Source of the DNA: Microbacterium paraoxydans
GTDB taxonomy: Bacteria > Actinomycetota > Actinomycetes > Actinomycetales > Microbacteriaceae
NCBI RefSeq assembly: GCF_019056515.1
Contig: NZ_CP064873.1
Span: forward strand, 1,984,001-2,048,000
Direction: 5' to 3'
DNA: 64,000 nt
Each line of letters begins with the position of its first letter. Positions within the stretch are counted from its first letter, which is position 1. Positions 38,605 to 47,489 of this stretch are shown here, piece after piece. The position numbers and the translations under genes were made by a program. Under the pieces are notes generated by a model. The model saw nothing but the letters and a program-made list of their open reading frames with translations. It ran no database searches and was not told the origin of the DNA.

Positions 38605-41600
38605 GCGCCCACCTTCTCCAGGTTCGTGTCGATCGTGACGAGGAGCGGCGCCTTCCCGGCCCCGAGGGCCTTCGCCCCGCTCCGATGCACGCCGTCTCCG
38701 GGGCTGGTGACCTCGTCGACGAGCCGGTCGAGGTCGTCGGTCGGCTGCACGGCGAACGCCACGGCGAGCGTCTCGGCGGCGATGAGGTCGGCATGGGTCT
38801 CCAGCGCCGCCGCCTCCGCGGGAGCGGCGTTGAGGGCCAGCACGATCCGGTCGCTGACGTCGAGCCCGGCGTTCTTGCGCGCCTCCTGCACGACGCGGAT
38901 GGCGTCGCGGGCGATGCCCTCGGCTTCCAGCTCCGGCGTCGTGTCGGTGTCGAGCAGGACGAACCCTCCGGACGGGACGATGGCCAGGGCCTCCCCCTCG
39001 GGGCGACCCGTGGTCTCGAGGACGAGGTCGTACTCGGCGGGCTCCAGCTCGATGCCGCCGGCGGTCACGACGCCGTCGGTCTCGGACCAGTCACCCGAGC
39101 GCGCGGCCTGGATGGCCTTCTGCACGTCCTTGCCGAGGCGCGGACCCGCGGCGCGGGCGTTCACGCTCAGCCGGTGGCTGATGCCATACTCCCCGGCTGC
39201 CTCATCGGTCAGCGGGACGAGCTCGACGGTCTTCACGTTGAGCTCCTCGCGGAGGATGTCCTCGAACTGGCCGAGGTCGCCCGCGAGCGGAGAGACCACC
39301 GTGAGCCGTGCGAGCGGCAGGCGCACGCGCAGCTTCTCCTTCTTGCGCAGCGCGTTGCCGACGCTCGACAGCTCACGGACGGCATCCATGGCGTCGCGGA
39401 TCTCGTCGGCGGCAGGGAACTGATCCGCATCCGGCCAGTCCTGCAGGTGCACGCTGCGCCCGCCGGTGAGACCCTGCCACACGCGCTCGCTGATCAGCGG
39501 GACGAGCGGCGCGGCCACGCGGCACAGCGTCTCCAGCACGGTGTACAGGGTGTCGAACGCCTCGCGGCTCTTCGGGTCGTCCGTCACGCCCACCCAGAAC
39601 CGGTCGCGCGAACGGCGGATGTACCAGTTCGTCAGCACCTCGCCGAAGTCGCGCAGTCGCGCGGACGCGGTGGTCGAGTCCAGACCCTCCAGATCGGCCC
39701 GGACCTCGCGGACGAGGTCGCCCAGCCGCGCGAGGATGTACCGGTCGAGGACGTCGGTCGAGTCGGTGCGCCACGACGCCTCGTACCCGCCTCCCTGGGG
39801 TGCCGAGCCTGTCGAAGCATTCGCATACGTCGCGAAGAAGTACCACGAGTTCCACAGCGGCAGCAGGAACTCCCGCACGCCGGACCGGATGCCCTCCTCG
39901 GTGACGATGAGGTTGCCGCCACGGAGCACTGCGCTCGACATCAGGAACCAGCGCATCGCGTCGGACCCGTCGCGGTCCAGAACCTCGGACACGTCGGGGT
40001 AGTTCCGCAGCGACTTCGACATCTTGTAGCCGTCGCTGCCGAGCACGATGCCGTGGCAGCTGACGCCCGTGAACGCCGGGCGGTTGAACAACGCCGTCGA
40101 GAGCACGTGCATGACGTAGAACCAGCCGCGGGTCTGGCCGATGTACTCCACGATGAAGTCGGCCGGGGAGTGCGAGTCGAACCACTCCTGGTTCTCGAAC
40201 GGATAGTGCACCTGGGCGTAGGGCATCGAGCCGGAGTCGAACCACACGTCGAAGACGTCGCCGATGCGCCGCATCGTGCTCTTGCCCGTGGGGTCGTCGG
40301 GGTTCGGCCTGGTCAGATCGTCGATGTAGGGGCGGTGCAGGTCCACCTCGCCCTCGGGGTTGCGCGGCAGCGTGCCGAAGTCGCGCTCCAGCTCCTCCAG
40401 CGAGCCGTAGGCGTCGACGCGCGGGTACTCCGGGTCGTCGCTCTTCCAGATCGGGATGGGCGAGCCCCAGTAGCGGTTGCGGCTGATCGACCAGTCGCGG
40501 GCGCCCTCGAGCCACTTGCCGAACTGCCCCTCCTTCACGTTCTCCGGCACCCAGGTGATCTGCTCGTTGTTCGCGAGGAGGTCGTCCTTGATGTCGGTGA
40601 CCCGGATGAACCAGCTCGACACGGCCTTGTAGATGAGGGGGTTCCGGCAGCGCCAGCAGTGCGGGTAGGAGTGCTCGTAGCTCTGCAGCCGGACCAGGCG
40701 ACCGTTGTCGCGGATGATCCGCACGAGCGGGGTGTTCGCGTCCATCCACAGCTCGCCCGCGACATCCGTGACGTTCGGGAGGAAGCGCCCGCCGTCGTCG
40801 AGGGACAGGATCGTCGGGATGCCCGCAGCGCCGGCGACGCGCTGGTCGTCCTCACCGTAGGCGGGTGCTTGGTGGACGATGCCGGTGCCGTCGGTGGTGG
40901 TGACGTAGTCGTCGACGAGGATGCGCCAGGCGTTCCCCGTGCCGTAGGTCTCCTCGTCCGCGTAGTAGTCGAACAGGCGGTCGTAGGTGACGTCGGCCAG
41001 CTCCGCACCGCGCAGCGTGGCGTCGACCGCGGCGAGCGCGTCCTCCGGGCTCTCGTAACCGAGATCCTTGGCGTACCCGCCGAGCAGATCCTTCGCGAGC
41101 AGGTAGCGGTGCGCAGAGGCCTCGACCGCGAGCTGGTCGGCCGAGGGAGCGGCGCGCCCCTGGTGCACGTCGGAGGCGCCGGCGGGACCGGCGGGCAGCA
41201 CGACGTACTCGATGTCCGGCCCCACGGCGAGCGCGAGGTTGGTCGGCAGGGTCCACGGGGTCGTCGTCCAGGCGAGGGCGCGCACGCCGGTGAGCCCGAG
41301 CGCCTCGGCCTTGGCGCCGGTGAGCGGGAAGGTGACCGTGACCGACGGGTCCTGTCGCATCTGGTAGACGTCGTCGTCCATGCGCAGCTCGTGGGCGGAC
41401 AACGGCGTCTCATCGCGCCAGCAGTACGGGAGCACACGGTAGCCCTCGTAGGCGAGCCCCTTGTCGTACAGGGTCTTGAAGGCCCAGAGCACGCTCTCCA
41501 TGTAGCCGAGGTCGAGCGTCTTGTAGCCGCGCTCGAAGTCCACCCACCGGGCCTGGCGGGTGACGTAGTCCTCCCACTCCCGCGTGTACTTCAGGACCGA

Positions 41601-42005
41601 GGAGCGCGCCTTCTCGTTGAAGACGTCGATCCCCATCTCCTCGATCTCGCTCTTCTCGGTGATCCCGAGCTGCTTCATCGCCTCGAGCTCGGCGGGGAGC
41701 CCGTGGGTGTCCCATCCGAAGACGCGGTCGACCTTGTGCCCGATCATGGTCTGGAAGCGCGGGAACACGTCCTTCGCGTAGCCCGTGAGCAGGTGGCCGT
41801 AGTGCGGCAGACCGTTCGCGAAGGGAGGGCCGTCGTAGAACACCCACTCGGGAGCGCCTTCGCGCTGCTCGATGGAGGCGCGGAAGGTGTCGTCGGTCTT
41901 CCAGAAGTCGAGCACCTCCTCCTCGATCTGCGGGAAGCGGGGGCTCGGCGCCACAGTGGTGGCCTGGTCGGCGGCGGGGCCGAAGGAGGAGCGCGGGTAG
42001 GTCAT
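38601..42005 (-). CDS. ileS: isoleucyl-tRNA synthetase (long, eukaryote-like type)
   Basis: A 1134-residue class Ia synthetase. The HIGH-type motif is HYGH (residues 68-71, in [21 protein letters not shown] region), and the KMSKS motif is intact at about residue 660. The length and the HYGH context place it with the type 2, eukaryote-like IleRS enzymes, which are naturally insensitive to mupirocin; E. coli-type IleRS is about 940 residues. The editing domain lies between the halves of the Rossmann fold. A T-box riboswitch with an ATC specifier precedes it. It is the first gene of the ileS-folC-DUF4233-ndk unit. Confidence 0.97.
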   Translation of the reverse strand: MTYPRSSFGPAADQATTVAPSPRFPQIEEEVLDFWKTDDTFRASIEQREGAPEWVFYDGPPFANGLPHYGHLLTGYAKDVFPRFQTMIGHKVDRVFGWDTHGLPAELEAMKQLGITEKSEIEEMGIDVFNEKARSSVLKYTREWEDYVTRQARWVDFERGYKTLDLGYMESVLWAFKTLYDKGLAYEGYRVLPYCWRDETPLSAHELRMDDDVYQMRQDPSVTVTFPLTGAKAEALGLTGVRALAWTTTPWTLPTNLALAVGPDIEYVVLPAGPAGASDVHQGRAAPSADQLAVEASAHRYLLAKDLLGGYAKDLGYESPEDALAAVDATLRGAELADVTYDRLFDYYADEETYGTGNAWRILVDDYVTTTDGTGIVHQAPAYGEDDQRVAGAAGIPTILSLDDGGRFLPNVTDVAGELWMDANTPLVRIIRDNGRLVRLQSYEHSYPHCWRCRNPLIYKAVSSWFIRVTDIKDDLLANNEQITWVPENVKEGQFGKWLEGARDWSISRNRYWGSPIPIWKSDDPEYPRVDAYGSLEELERDFGTLPRNPEGEVDLHRPYIDDLTRPNPDDPTGKSTMRRIGDVFDVWFDSGSMPYAQVHYPFENQEWFDSHSPADFIVEYIGQTRGWFYVMHVLSTALFNRPAFTGVSCHGIVLGSDGYKMSKSLRNYPDVSEVLDRDGSDAMRWFLMSSAVLRGGNLIVTEEGIRSGVREFLLPLWNSWYFFATYANASTGSAPQGGGYEASWRTDSTDVLDRYILARLGDLVREVRADLEGLDSTTASARLRDFGEVLTNWYIRRSRDRFWVGVTDDPKSREAFDTLYTVLETLCRVAAPLVPLISERVWQGLTGGRSVHLQDWPDADQFPAADEIRDAMDAVRELSSVGNALRKKEKLRVRLPLARLTVVSPLAGDLGQFEDILREELNVKTVELVPLTDEAAGEYGISHRLSVNARAAGPRLGKDVQKAIQAARSGDWSETDGVVTAGGIELEPAEYDLVLETTGRPEGEALAIVPSGGFVLLDTDTTPELEAEGIARDAIRVVQEARKNAGLDVSDRIVLALNAAPAEAAALETHADLIAAETLAVAFAVQPTDDLDRLVDEVTSPGDGVHRSGAKALGAGKAPLLVTIDTNLEKVGA

Positions 42006-42029
42006 GGTCTCTCGCAGTGGTCGTCGTGG

Positions 42030-42236
42030 CGGATGCTGCTGCGAGGACGATCCTCGCGGACCGCGGTACCACCTCGCGTGCCCCTGCGTCCCCTCGACAA
42101 GCTCAGAGACCCACGGACCACTCTCACTGCGGCTGTGACGGGCCTGCCCCGCTCGGTTCTACTGAGTCCGTCGCCGGACCGTTCTTCCGAGAGCTCCCCG
42201 GTGATGGCCGGATCGATGCTCGTGTGCCCATTGTAC
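42030..42236 (-). promoter_or_regulatory. T-box riboswitch (isoleucine, short actinobacterial type) upstream of ileS
   Basis: Read on the - strand, GCCATCACCGGGGAGC at about 42208-42193 holds the specifier ATC (42205-42203), the Ile codon, in the purine-rich loop context known for actinobacterial ileS leaders. The T-box core GAGGTGGTACCGCG is at 42075-42062. A GCGAGGA-TCG-TCCTCGC hairpin follows, close to the ileS SD, with no poly-U tract, so control of translation rather than termination is likely: uncharged tRNA-Ile would free the SD. A -10 like TACAAT lies at 42235-42230, without a clear -35. Confidence 0.85.
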
Positions 42237-42317
42237 GCGTGCTCCTCCTCCCGCGGATTCTCTTCGACGTCGCAGGACCCGGGGACATCCCTGCGACCCG
42301 GGGCGGGATCTGCGACA
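42237..42317. other. intergenic stretch between the ileS leader and the DUF559 gene
   Basis: It holds three copies of TGCGAC/GTCGCA (42269, 42292, 42311) and no credible ORF. The last copy belongs to the left inverted repeat around the DUF559 gene. Confidence 0.6.
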
Positions 42318-42319
42318 TC
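42301..42319 (+). repeat. left arm of the inverted repeat bracketing the DUF559 gene
   Basis: GGGCGGGATCTGCGACATC. The reverse complement, with one extra A, occurs at 43298-43317, on the other side of the DUF559 gene. This arm overlaps two bases of the gene's stop codon. Confidence 0.7.
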
Positions 42320-43169
42320 ACGCCGTGCGAGCACGATGCAGTCCCTGGGCGACGGCGCGCATGACGAGGTCCTGCACCGCGGGCCACTCGTCCATCACCT
42401 GGTGGTAGCCCAGACGGATGACGTGGTAGCCGCGCAGCTTCAGCTCCGCCTCGTGGCGGTTGTCCTGGTCGCGCTGGGCTCCGACATGCGTGCCGCCGTC
42501 GATCTGCAGCACGAGCCGCTCGCCGATCAGGGCGTCCACTCGGTGCCCGGCGATCCACGTCTGGAAGCGCAGCGGCAGCCGGAGCCAGCGCAGTCGCACG
42601 CGCAGGTAGGTCTCGAGCCCCGCATCCGCGAACGGCAGCGCCTCGGCCAGGAGCCGCCGCGCGCGCGGTCCCCAGCGGAGTCGGAGCAGGCTCTCTCGAT
42701 CGACGAGCCCCTTGTTCAATGCCGACTCCCAGGTCGCGAGCGCCTGTTCGTACGGCTCGCACGTGGACACCAGGCTCAGCACGTTCTCGATCGGGTCCTC
42801 CAGGGCATCGGGGTGTCGCGGGACCAGAGGCCGAGCCCAGTGCACGCGGGCCTCCGGCGGCTTCCCGCCCCGGCTGCCCGGGCTGGCCGCGAGGTGAAGG
42901 CGCGGTCTCTCGTCGTGCACCCAGATGCCCAGCCGCCGCGCCTGCGTCACGCACGTCAGCAGAACACCGTGTTGCGCCGCGGTCACCCGACGCGGATCGG
43001 CGTCGGGCAGCGCCACCCACCCCACCCGCACCCGCTGGATCATCCGCTCCGAGACCGCCGTCTCGAGGTCGTACCGGCTGACCCCGTATTCCCGGAGCCG
43101 CTCGACCCGCGCGACTCCGTCGACCTCGCGCATCGCCTGCAGCAGCCGTGCCCGCCTCATCCCGTTCAT
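42318..43169 (-). CDS. DUF559 / Vsr-like endonuclease-domain protein
   Basis: A 283-residue protein. The N-terminal part (residues about 1-80) has a winged-helix look common before DUF559 domains in actinobacteria, an AbiEi-antitoxin-like segment (LREYGVSRYDLETAVSERMIQRVRVGWVAL). The C-terminal part is a DUF559 domain of the PD-(D/E)xK/Vsr class: HRVDALIGERLVLQIDGGTHVG carries the Asp and the nearby catalytic Asp/Gly pair, and HEAELKLRGYHVIRLGYHQVMDEW is the family helix-strand end. Activity is unproven. The start is uncertain: ATG 43169 is given, and ATG 43160 or ATG 43190 are possible. Inverted repeats bracket it. Confidence 0.75.
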   Translation of the reverse strand: MNGMRRARLLQAMREVDGVARVERLREYGVSRYDLETAVSERMIQRVRVGWVALPDADPRRVTAAQHGVLLTCVTQARRLGIWVHDERPRLHLAASPGSRGGKPPEARVHWARPLVPRHPDALEDPIENVLSLVSTCEPYEQALATWESALNKGLVDRESLLRLRWGPRARRLLAEALPFADAGLETYLRVRLRWLRLPLRFQTWIAGHRVDALIGERLVLQIDGGTHVGAQRDQDNRHEAELKLRGYHVIRLGYHQVMDEWPAVQDLVMRAVAQGLHRARTA

Positions 43170-43297
43170 GCCCCCGATGCTGCTCCCCATCCCCTCCCGT
43201 GCTCCCCACCCCGGCCAGCTCCTCCCATTCCCTGTGCACAACTCCCCCCACACCCCCTCCCGTGCAGCCCGAGTCCCTCTCCTCCGGACCCCCGCTC

Positions 43298-43317
43298 GAT
43301 GTCGCAGATTCCCGCCC
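43298..43317 (-). repeat. right arm of the inverted repeat bracketing the DUF559 gene
   Basis: On the - strand it reads GGGCGGGAATCTGCGACATC, matching the left arm at 42301-42319 apart from one inserted A. The two arms lie about 980 bp apart in inverted orientation. Confidence 0.7.
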
Positions 43318-43424
43318 ACGTCGGAGGAACCCGCCGAGGGCCTGCGACGCGGCGCAGATCAGCGATCTCTCGCAGGCTGAGGCCCGGAGCCACGGAGCTG
43401 GGTCAGGGCCGCGGTGGGCCGGGG

Positions 43425-43498
43425 CCAGGTCGCAGATTGGGACTCCTGTCGCAGGGGCTGCGCGAGAGGGGGCGACACGGTGAGGATCTGCGACCTGG
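43425..43498. repeat. REP-like inverted repeat, 13-bp arms with a 48-nt spacer
   Basis: CCAGGTCGCAGAT (43425-43437) and ATCTGCGACCTGG (43486-43498) are exact reverse complements. Both contain the TGCGAC core seen in the DUF559-flanking arms. Confidence 0.7.
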
Positions 43499-43550
43499 GA
43501 CCGGAGCAGGACGGAGTGAGGGTGTCGGAGCGAGGACATAGCCTCGGAGG

Positions 43551-44192
43551 ATGCCGAACTCCCCGACCGCACCCCGTGTGTCCGCGCCCGACCTCCCGCC
43601 CGTGCTGGAGCCCCGTGAAGCCGCGCGCCGGGCCGACCTCCTCGCCGCCGCGCTGGAGCTCACGGGCACCGTCGACCTCGCGTACGCCACGCTCGAGCAG
43701 TGCGCGGTCCAGGCGGACGCCGACAGCATCGACCTCACCGGGGCCACGCTCCTCGACGTCGACCTGCCCGAACCGCGCATCGCGTCGCTCCGGCTGCGGA
43801 ACGCGAGCATCCGTCGACTCCGGATCACGGGCGGCCGCATCGGGACCCTCGACCTCGGTGACGCCCGCGTGGCCGAGCTCGAGCTGCGGGACGTGCGCAT
43901 CGACTACCTGAACCTGGGCGCCGCCCGCGCCGAAGACGTCGACGTCGTGGGATGCGCCGTCCGCACGATCGACATCCCGCAGGCCGAACTGACACGCGTC
44001 CGGTTCCAGGCCACGCGCAGCGACGAGGTCGACCCCCGGGGCCTGCGCGCGAAGGACGTGGACCTCCGCGGCCTCGACGCGCTCTCCTACCTCGACGTCC
44101 AGAGCCTGCGCGGCACCACGCTCTCGTCGGTGCAGGTGCAGCAGCTCGCCCCGGTGATGGCGGCCGGGCTCGGGATCACCGTCACGGACTGA
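43551..44192 (+). CDS. pentapeptide-repeat-like protein
   Basis: A 213-residue protein whose residues about 35-175 show a regular 20-residue pattern of short strands, e.g. TGTVDLAYATLEQCAVQADA, DSIDLTGATLLDVDL and LRLRNASIRRLRITGG, the look of a right-handed quadrilateral beta helix. Pentapeptide-repeat folds can mimic DNA or act in binding, but no role is known here. It has no signal or TM. It overlaps the 3' end of the importer ATPase gene on the other strand by 11 bp. Confidence 0.75.
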   Translation: MPNSPTAPRVSAPDLPPVLEPREAARRADLLAAALELTGTVDLAYATLEQCAVQADADSIDLTGATLLDVDLPEPRIASLRLRNASIRRLRITGGRIGTLDLGDARVAELELRDVRIDYLNLGAARAEDVDVVGCAVRTIDIPQAELTRVRFQATRSDEVDPRGLRAKDVDLRGLDALSYLDVQSLRGTTLSSVQVQQLAPVMAAGLGITVTD

Positions 44193-45690
44193 CGGGGCCG
44201 CTGGCCGCGAGCAGCTCCCGGGTGAACGGATGCTGCGGCGCCGCGAACACCGCCGCCGTGGGCCCCTGCTCGACGATCCGGCCGTCCTGCATGACCAGGA
44301 CGTCGTCCGCGACGGCGCCGACGACGTCGAGGTCGTGGGAGACGAAGACCATCGTGAGCCGCCGCTCCTCCTGCACCCGCCCGAGGAGCCGGAGCACCCG
44401 CTCGCGCACCGAGGGGTCGAGGGCGGAGACGGGCTCGTCCAGCACCAGCACGTCCGGGTCCGCCGCGAGAGCGCGGGCCAGGGCCGCCCGTTGCCGCTGC
44501 CCGCCCGACAGCGCCGCCGGCCGTCGGGCCGCCAGACTCGCATCGAGCCCGACCTCCGCGAGCAGCGCCGCCACCCGCTTCCGACGCGCACCACGCGGCA
44601 CCCCTCCCGCCTCCAGTGCCTCCTCCAGCGACCGCCCGACCGTCCACCGCGGGTCGAAGGCGCCGAGCGGGTTCTGGTGCACGAGCTGCACGCGCGGCGT
44701 TCCGGTCCAGCGCAGCACTCCGGTGTCCGGCCTCTCGACGCCCACCAGCATCCGGGCGAGGGTCGTCTTGCCCGATCCGGATTCGCCGACGATGCCCAGC
44801 GTCCGACCGGCAGACACCGTGAACGAGGCGTCGACGACGGCGGCCACCCCGCCGAACGCCTTGGACACCTCCTCGGCGACGACCACGACGTCCGAGGACG
44901 CCGCACGCTCCTCCCGCGGCTCATGCATCGTCGCCGCGATGAGCTGCCGCGTGTACGGGTGCTGGGGGGCGGCGAGCACCTCCGCGACCGGGCCGGACTC
45001 CACGATCCGGCCGTCCTTCATCACGAGCACGCGATCCGCCACCCGCCGCACGGCCGCGAAGTCGTGGCTGATGAACACCACGGCGGTGCCGTCGTCGGCG
45101 ATCTCCCGCAGCAGCACGAGGATCCGGGCCTGCACGGTCGCGTCCAGGGCCGTGGTGGGCTCATCAGCGACGAGCACCGCGGGGTTCCCGGCGAGCGCCG
45201 AGGCGATGAGCGCGCGCTGCCGCAATCCTCCGGAGAGCTCCTGCGGACGCTGCCGTGCACGGCGGTCGGGGTCGGGCATCCACACCCGTCCGAGAAGCTC
45301 CCGCACCCGCGCGGCGAGGGCCGCGCGCCCGCGCACGAGGCGGTGCAGCCGCAGCGGCTCGGCGATCTCGTCCGCGATCCGTCGCAACGGGTCCAGTGAC
45401 ACGAGGGCGTCCTGCGAGACGAGGCCGATCCTGGTCCCCCGGAGCCGCCGCCAGCCGCGCTCGGTCAGGGTGGCGGCGTCCACCCCGTCGATGCGGAGCC
45501 GGTCGACGGCGACGTCTGCCGTCGGCGGCGTGAGGCCGAGCAGAGCGCGGGCCGAGAGCGACTTCCCCGCCCCCGACTCCCCCACGATCGCCACGCACTC
45601 GCCGGCGTCCACCGTGAACGAGACGTCCTCCACGACGGGAGTCCCCGCGAAGGCGATCCGCAGCCCCTCGACCTCCAGCGCCGCACTCAT
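44182..45690 (-). CDS. peptide ABC transporter, fused dual ATP-binding protein (DppD-DppF type)
   Basis: A 502-residue ATPase with two nucleotide-binding domains in one chain. The first has GESGAGKS, LSGGLRQRALI and VLVADEPTTALD; the second, from about residue 260, has GESGSGKT, LSGGQRQRAALARAL and VLVLDEPVSALD. It drives the importer whose permeases lie upstream with 4-bp overlaps. It is the last gene of the long - strand unit that starts at the GNAT gene. Confidence 0.95.
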   Translation of the reverse strand: MSAALEVEGLRIAFAGTPVVEDVSFTVDAGECVAIVGESGAGKSLSARALLGLTPPTADVAVDRLRIDGVDAATLTERGWRRLRGTRIGLVSQDALVSLDPLRRIADEIAEPLRLHRLVRGRAALAARVRELLGRVWMPDPDRRARQRPQELSGGLRQRALIASALAGNPAVLVADEPTTALDATVQARILVLLREIADDGTAVVFISHDFAAVRRVADRVLVMKDGRIVESGPVAEVLAAPQHPYTRQLIAATMHEPREERAASSDVVVVAEEVSKAFGGVAAVVDASFTVSAGRTLGIVGESGSGKTTLARMLVGVERPDTGVLRWTGTPRVQLVHQNPLGAFDPRWTVGRSLEEALEAGGVPRGARRKRVAALLAEVGLDASLAARRPAALSGGQRQRAALARALAADPDVLVLDEPVSALDPSVRERVLRLLGRVQEERRLTMVFVSHDLDVVGAVADDVLVMQDGRIVEQGPTAAVFAAPQHPFTRELLAASGPVSP

Positions 45691-46499
45691 GCGTCCCTCC
45701 CGTCCGCCCGCGCTCGGAGGATGCGTCCGACCACCGTCGCGCACACCACCGTCAGCGTGATCGCGAGTCCGGGGAAGACCGACACCCACCAGGCCTGTCC
45801 GAGCACATTGCGCCCGCCGGCGAGCATGAGGCCCCACTCCGGGGTCGGCTCGGACGGCCCGAGGCCCAGGAAGCTCAGTCCGGCGGCGGCGAGGATGCTC
45901 GACCCGATGCCGATGGTCGCCAGCACGCTCAGCGCACCCAGCACCCCGGGCACGACGTGGCGGCGGAACGCCCGCAGCGGCGGCACGCCGAGGATCCGGG
46001 CGGCCTCGACATGCTCGGCCACGCGCAGCGTCCTGGTCTGCACGCGGGCGAGGCGCACGTACACGGGTGCGGCGGCCAGCGTCACCGCGATGGCGATGTT
46101 CACCGGTCCCGGACCCAGCACGGCCACCACGACGAGCGCCACCAGGAACTCCGGGAACGCCATGAGCACGTCGTTGATGCGCATGAGCGTGACGTCCACA
46201 CCCCGAGGCGACATGCCGGCGAGCGCCCCCACGAGCAGGCCCGCGGCGAGGGCGATGGCGGTGGCGAGAAGCCCGATCCCGACCGAGCGCCCCGCGCCGA
46301 ACACCACGCGGGAGTACACGTCGCGGCCGCTCTGATCGGTGCCGAAGAGGTGCTCGGCGCTCGGCGGCAGCAGAGCGGCCCGGACCTCCGTCTGCAGCGG
46401 ATCGTGCGTGGCGAGCAGCCCCGGCCACAGGGCGGCGACGGCGACCACGACCAGCACGACCGCGGCGGAGCCCAGCAGGATCCGCTGCCCCCGACTCAT
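45687..46499 (-). CDS. peptide ABC transporter permease, DppC type
   Basis: A 270-residue membrane permease with about five or six hydrophobic helices. The N-terminal extracytoplasmic piece HLFGTDQSGRDVYSRVVFGAG is the hallmark of DppC-type permeases, and EAARILGVPPLRAFRRHVVPG is the EAA loop that contacts the ATPase. It overlaps the DppB-like gene before it and the ATPase gene after it by 4 bp each. Confidence 0.94.
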   Translation of the reverse strand: MSRGQRILLGSAAVVLVVVAVAALWPGLLATHDPLQTEVRAALLPPSAEHLFGTDQSGRDVYSRVVFGAGRSVGIGLLATAIALAAGLLVGALAGMSPRGVDVTLMRINDVLMAFPEFLVALVVVAVLGPGPVNIAIAVTLAAAPVYVRLARVQTRTLRVAEHVEAARILGVPPLRAFRRHVVPGVLGALSVLATIGIGSSILAAAGLSFLGLGPSEPTPEWGLMLAGGRNVLGQAWWVSVFPGLAITLTVVCATVVGRILRARADGRDA

Positions 46500-47443
46500 C
46501 GGACGACTCCGGGTCGGGAGGAGGCGGCGACACGGGGGTCGATCAGCGGATGCACGAGCTCCACCACCACGTTGATGACGACGAACACGAGAGCGCTCAG
46601 CAGGATGATCCCGGTGAGGACGGGGAGATCGCGGTCGTTGATGGCGGCGAGGGTGACCCGCCCCAGGCCGGGCCGGGCGAACACGGTCTCGACGAGAAGC
46701 GCACCCCCGAGGACCGAGCCGGTGAGGTAGGCCGCGAGGGTGACCGCCGACGCGGCGCCGTGGCGCACCCCGTGCCGCAGCGTGAACCAGGTGGGTCCGG
46801 CACCCCGCGCACGCACCGTCTCCGCGAAGGGCATCCGTTCCGCCTGCATCAGCCCATCACGCAGCACCTGGCTGAGCAGTGCCGCCACCGGGAGGGCGAG
46901 CGTGATCGCCGGGAGGACGATGGTCGCCGGATTGCGGGTGCCCGAGACGGGGAACCAGCCGAGACCGAACGCGAAGACGCTGAGCAGCAGCAGCCCGATC
47001 CAGAACACCGGCGAGGAGAGCACCACGAGCTCGACGCCGGCGGCCACCGTGCGCCCGACACGGCCCCGCACGAAGACCGCCACCGCGAGGGCGAGGACGA
47101 CGGCGATCCCCAGCGCCAGGGCCGAGAGCTGCACGGTCGCGCCCAGTTGCCGTCCGATGACCTCGGTCACCGGCAGCCGCAGCTGGTACGACTCGCCGAG
47201 GTCACCCCGGGCGAGCTGCCCGATGAAGCCGACGTACTGCTCCAGCGGCGGGCGGTCGAGACCGAGATCGGCGCGGATGCCGTCCTTGACCGCCTCGCTC
47301 ACCTGCGCCTGCGGCCCCAGCATCACCGAGACCGGGTCGCCGGGGATCACCCGGAAGGCCAGGAACGCCACCGTCGCGGCGCCCCACAGCACGATGACCA
47401 CCGAGGCGAGGAGCCCGAGGGCGCGGCCGAGCACCGCCTTCAC
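46496..47443 (-). CDS. peptide ABC transporter permease, DppB type
   Basis: A 315-residue membrane permease. The front AFRVIPGDPVSVMLGPQAQV is DppB-type. The EAA loop is near RMPFAETVRARGAGPTWFTLRHGVRHG. About six helices are visible. It follows the solute-binding protein gene by 46 nt and couples to the DppC gene (4-bp overlap). Confidence 0.94.
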   Translation of the reverse strand: MKAVLGRALGLLASVVIVLWGAATVAFLAFRVIPGDPVSVMLGPQAQVSEAVKDGIRADLGLDRPPLEQYVGFIGQLARGDLGESYQLRLPVTEVIGRQLGATVQLSALALGIAVVLALAVAVFVRGRVGRTVAAGVELVVLSSPVFWIGLLLLSVFAFGLGWFPVSGTRNPATIVLPAITLALPVAALLSQVLRDGLMQAERMPFAETVRARGAGPTWFTLRHGVRHGAASAVTLAAYLTGSVLGGALLVETVFARPGLGRVTLAAINDRDLPVLTGIILLSALVFVVINVVVELVHPLIDPRVAASSRPGVVR

Positions 47444-47489
47444 GGTTCGATCACTCCGCCCGCTCCCTCGAAACGACGGCCGCCGGATG

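Larger units (their letters stand above)
43170..43550. other. non-coding stretch of 381 nt with repeated TGCGAC motifs
   Basis: It carries five copies of TGCGAC/GTCGCA (43301, 43343, 43429, 43448, 43489), the right arm of the inverted repeat around the DUF559 gene (43298-43317) and a separate 13-bp inverted repeat (43425-43498). No ORF here looks real. Confidence 0.6.

Noticed and set aside
38529..43541. Open frame of 1670 codons on the + strand across ileS and the DUF559 gene
   Set aside because: It is antisense to ileS, folC and the T-box, has no family motifs, and its composition is the usual high-GC shadow.
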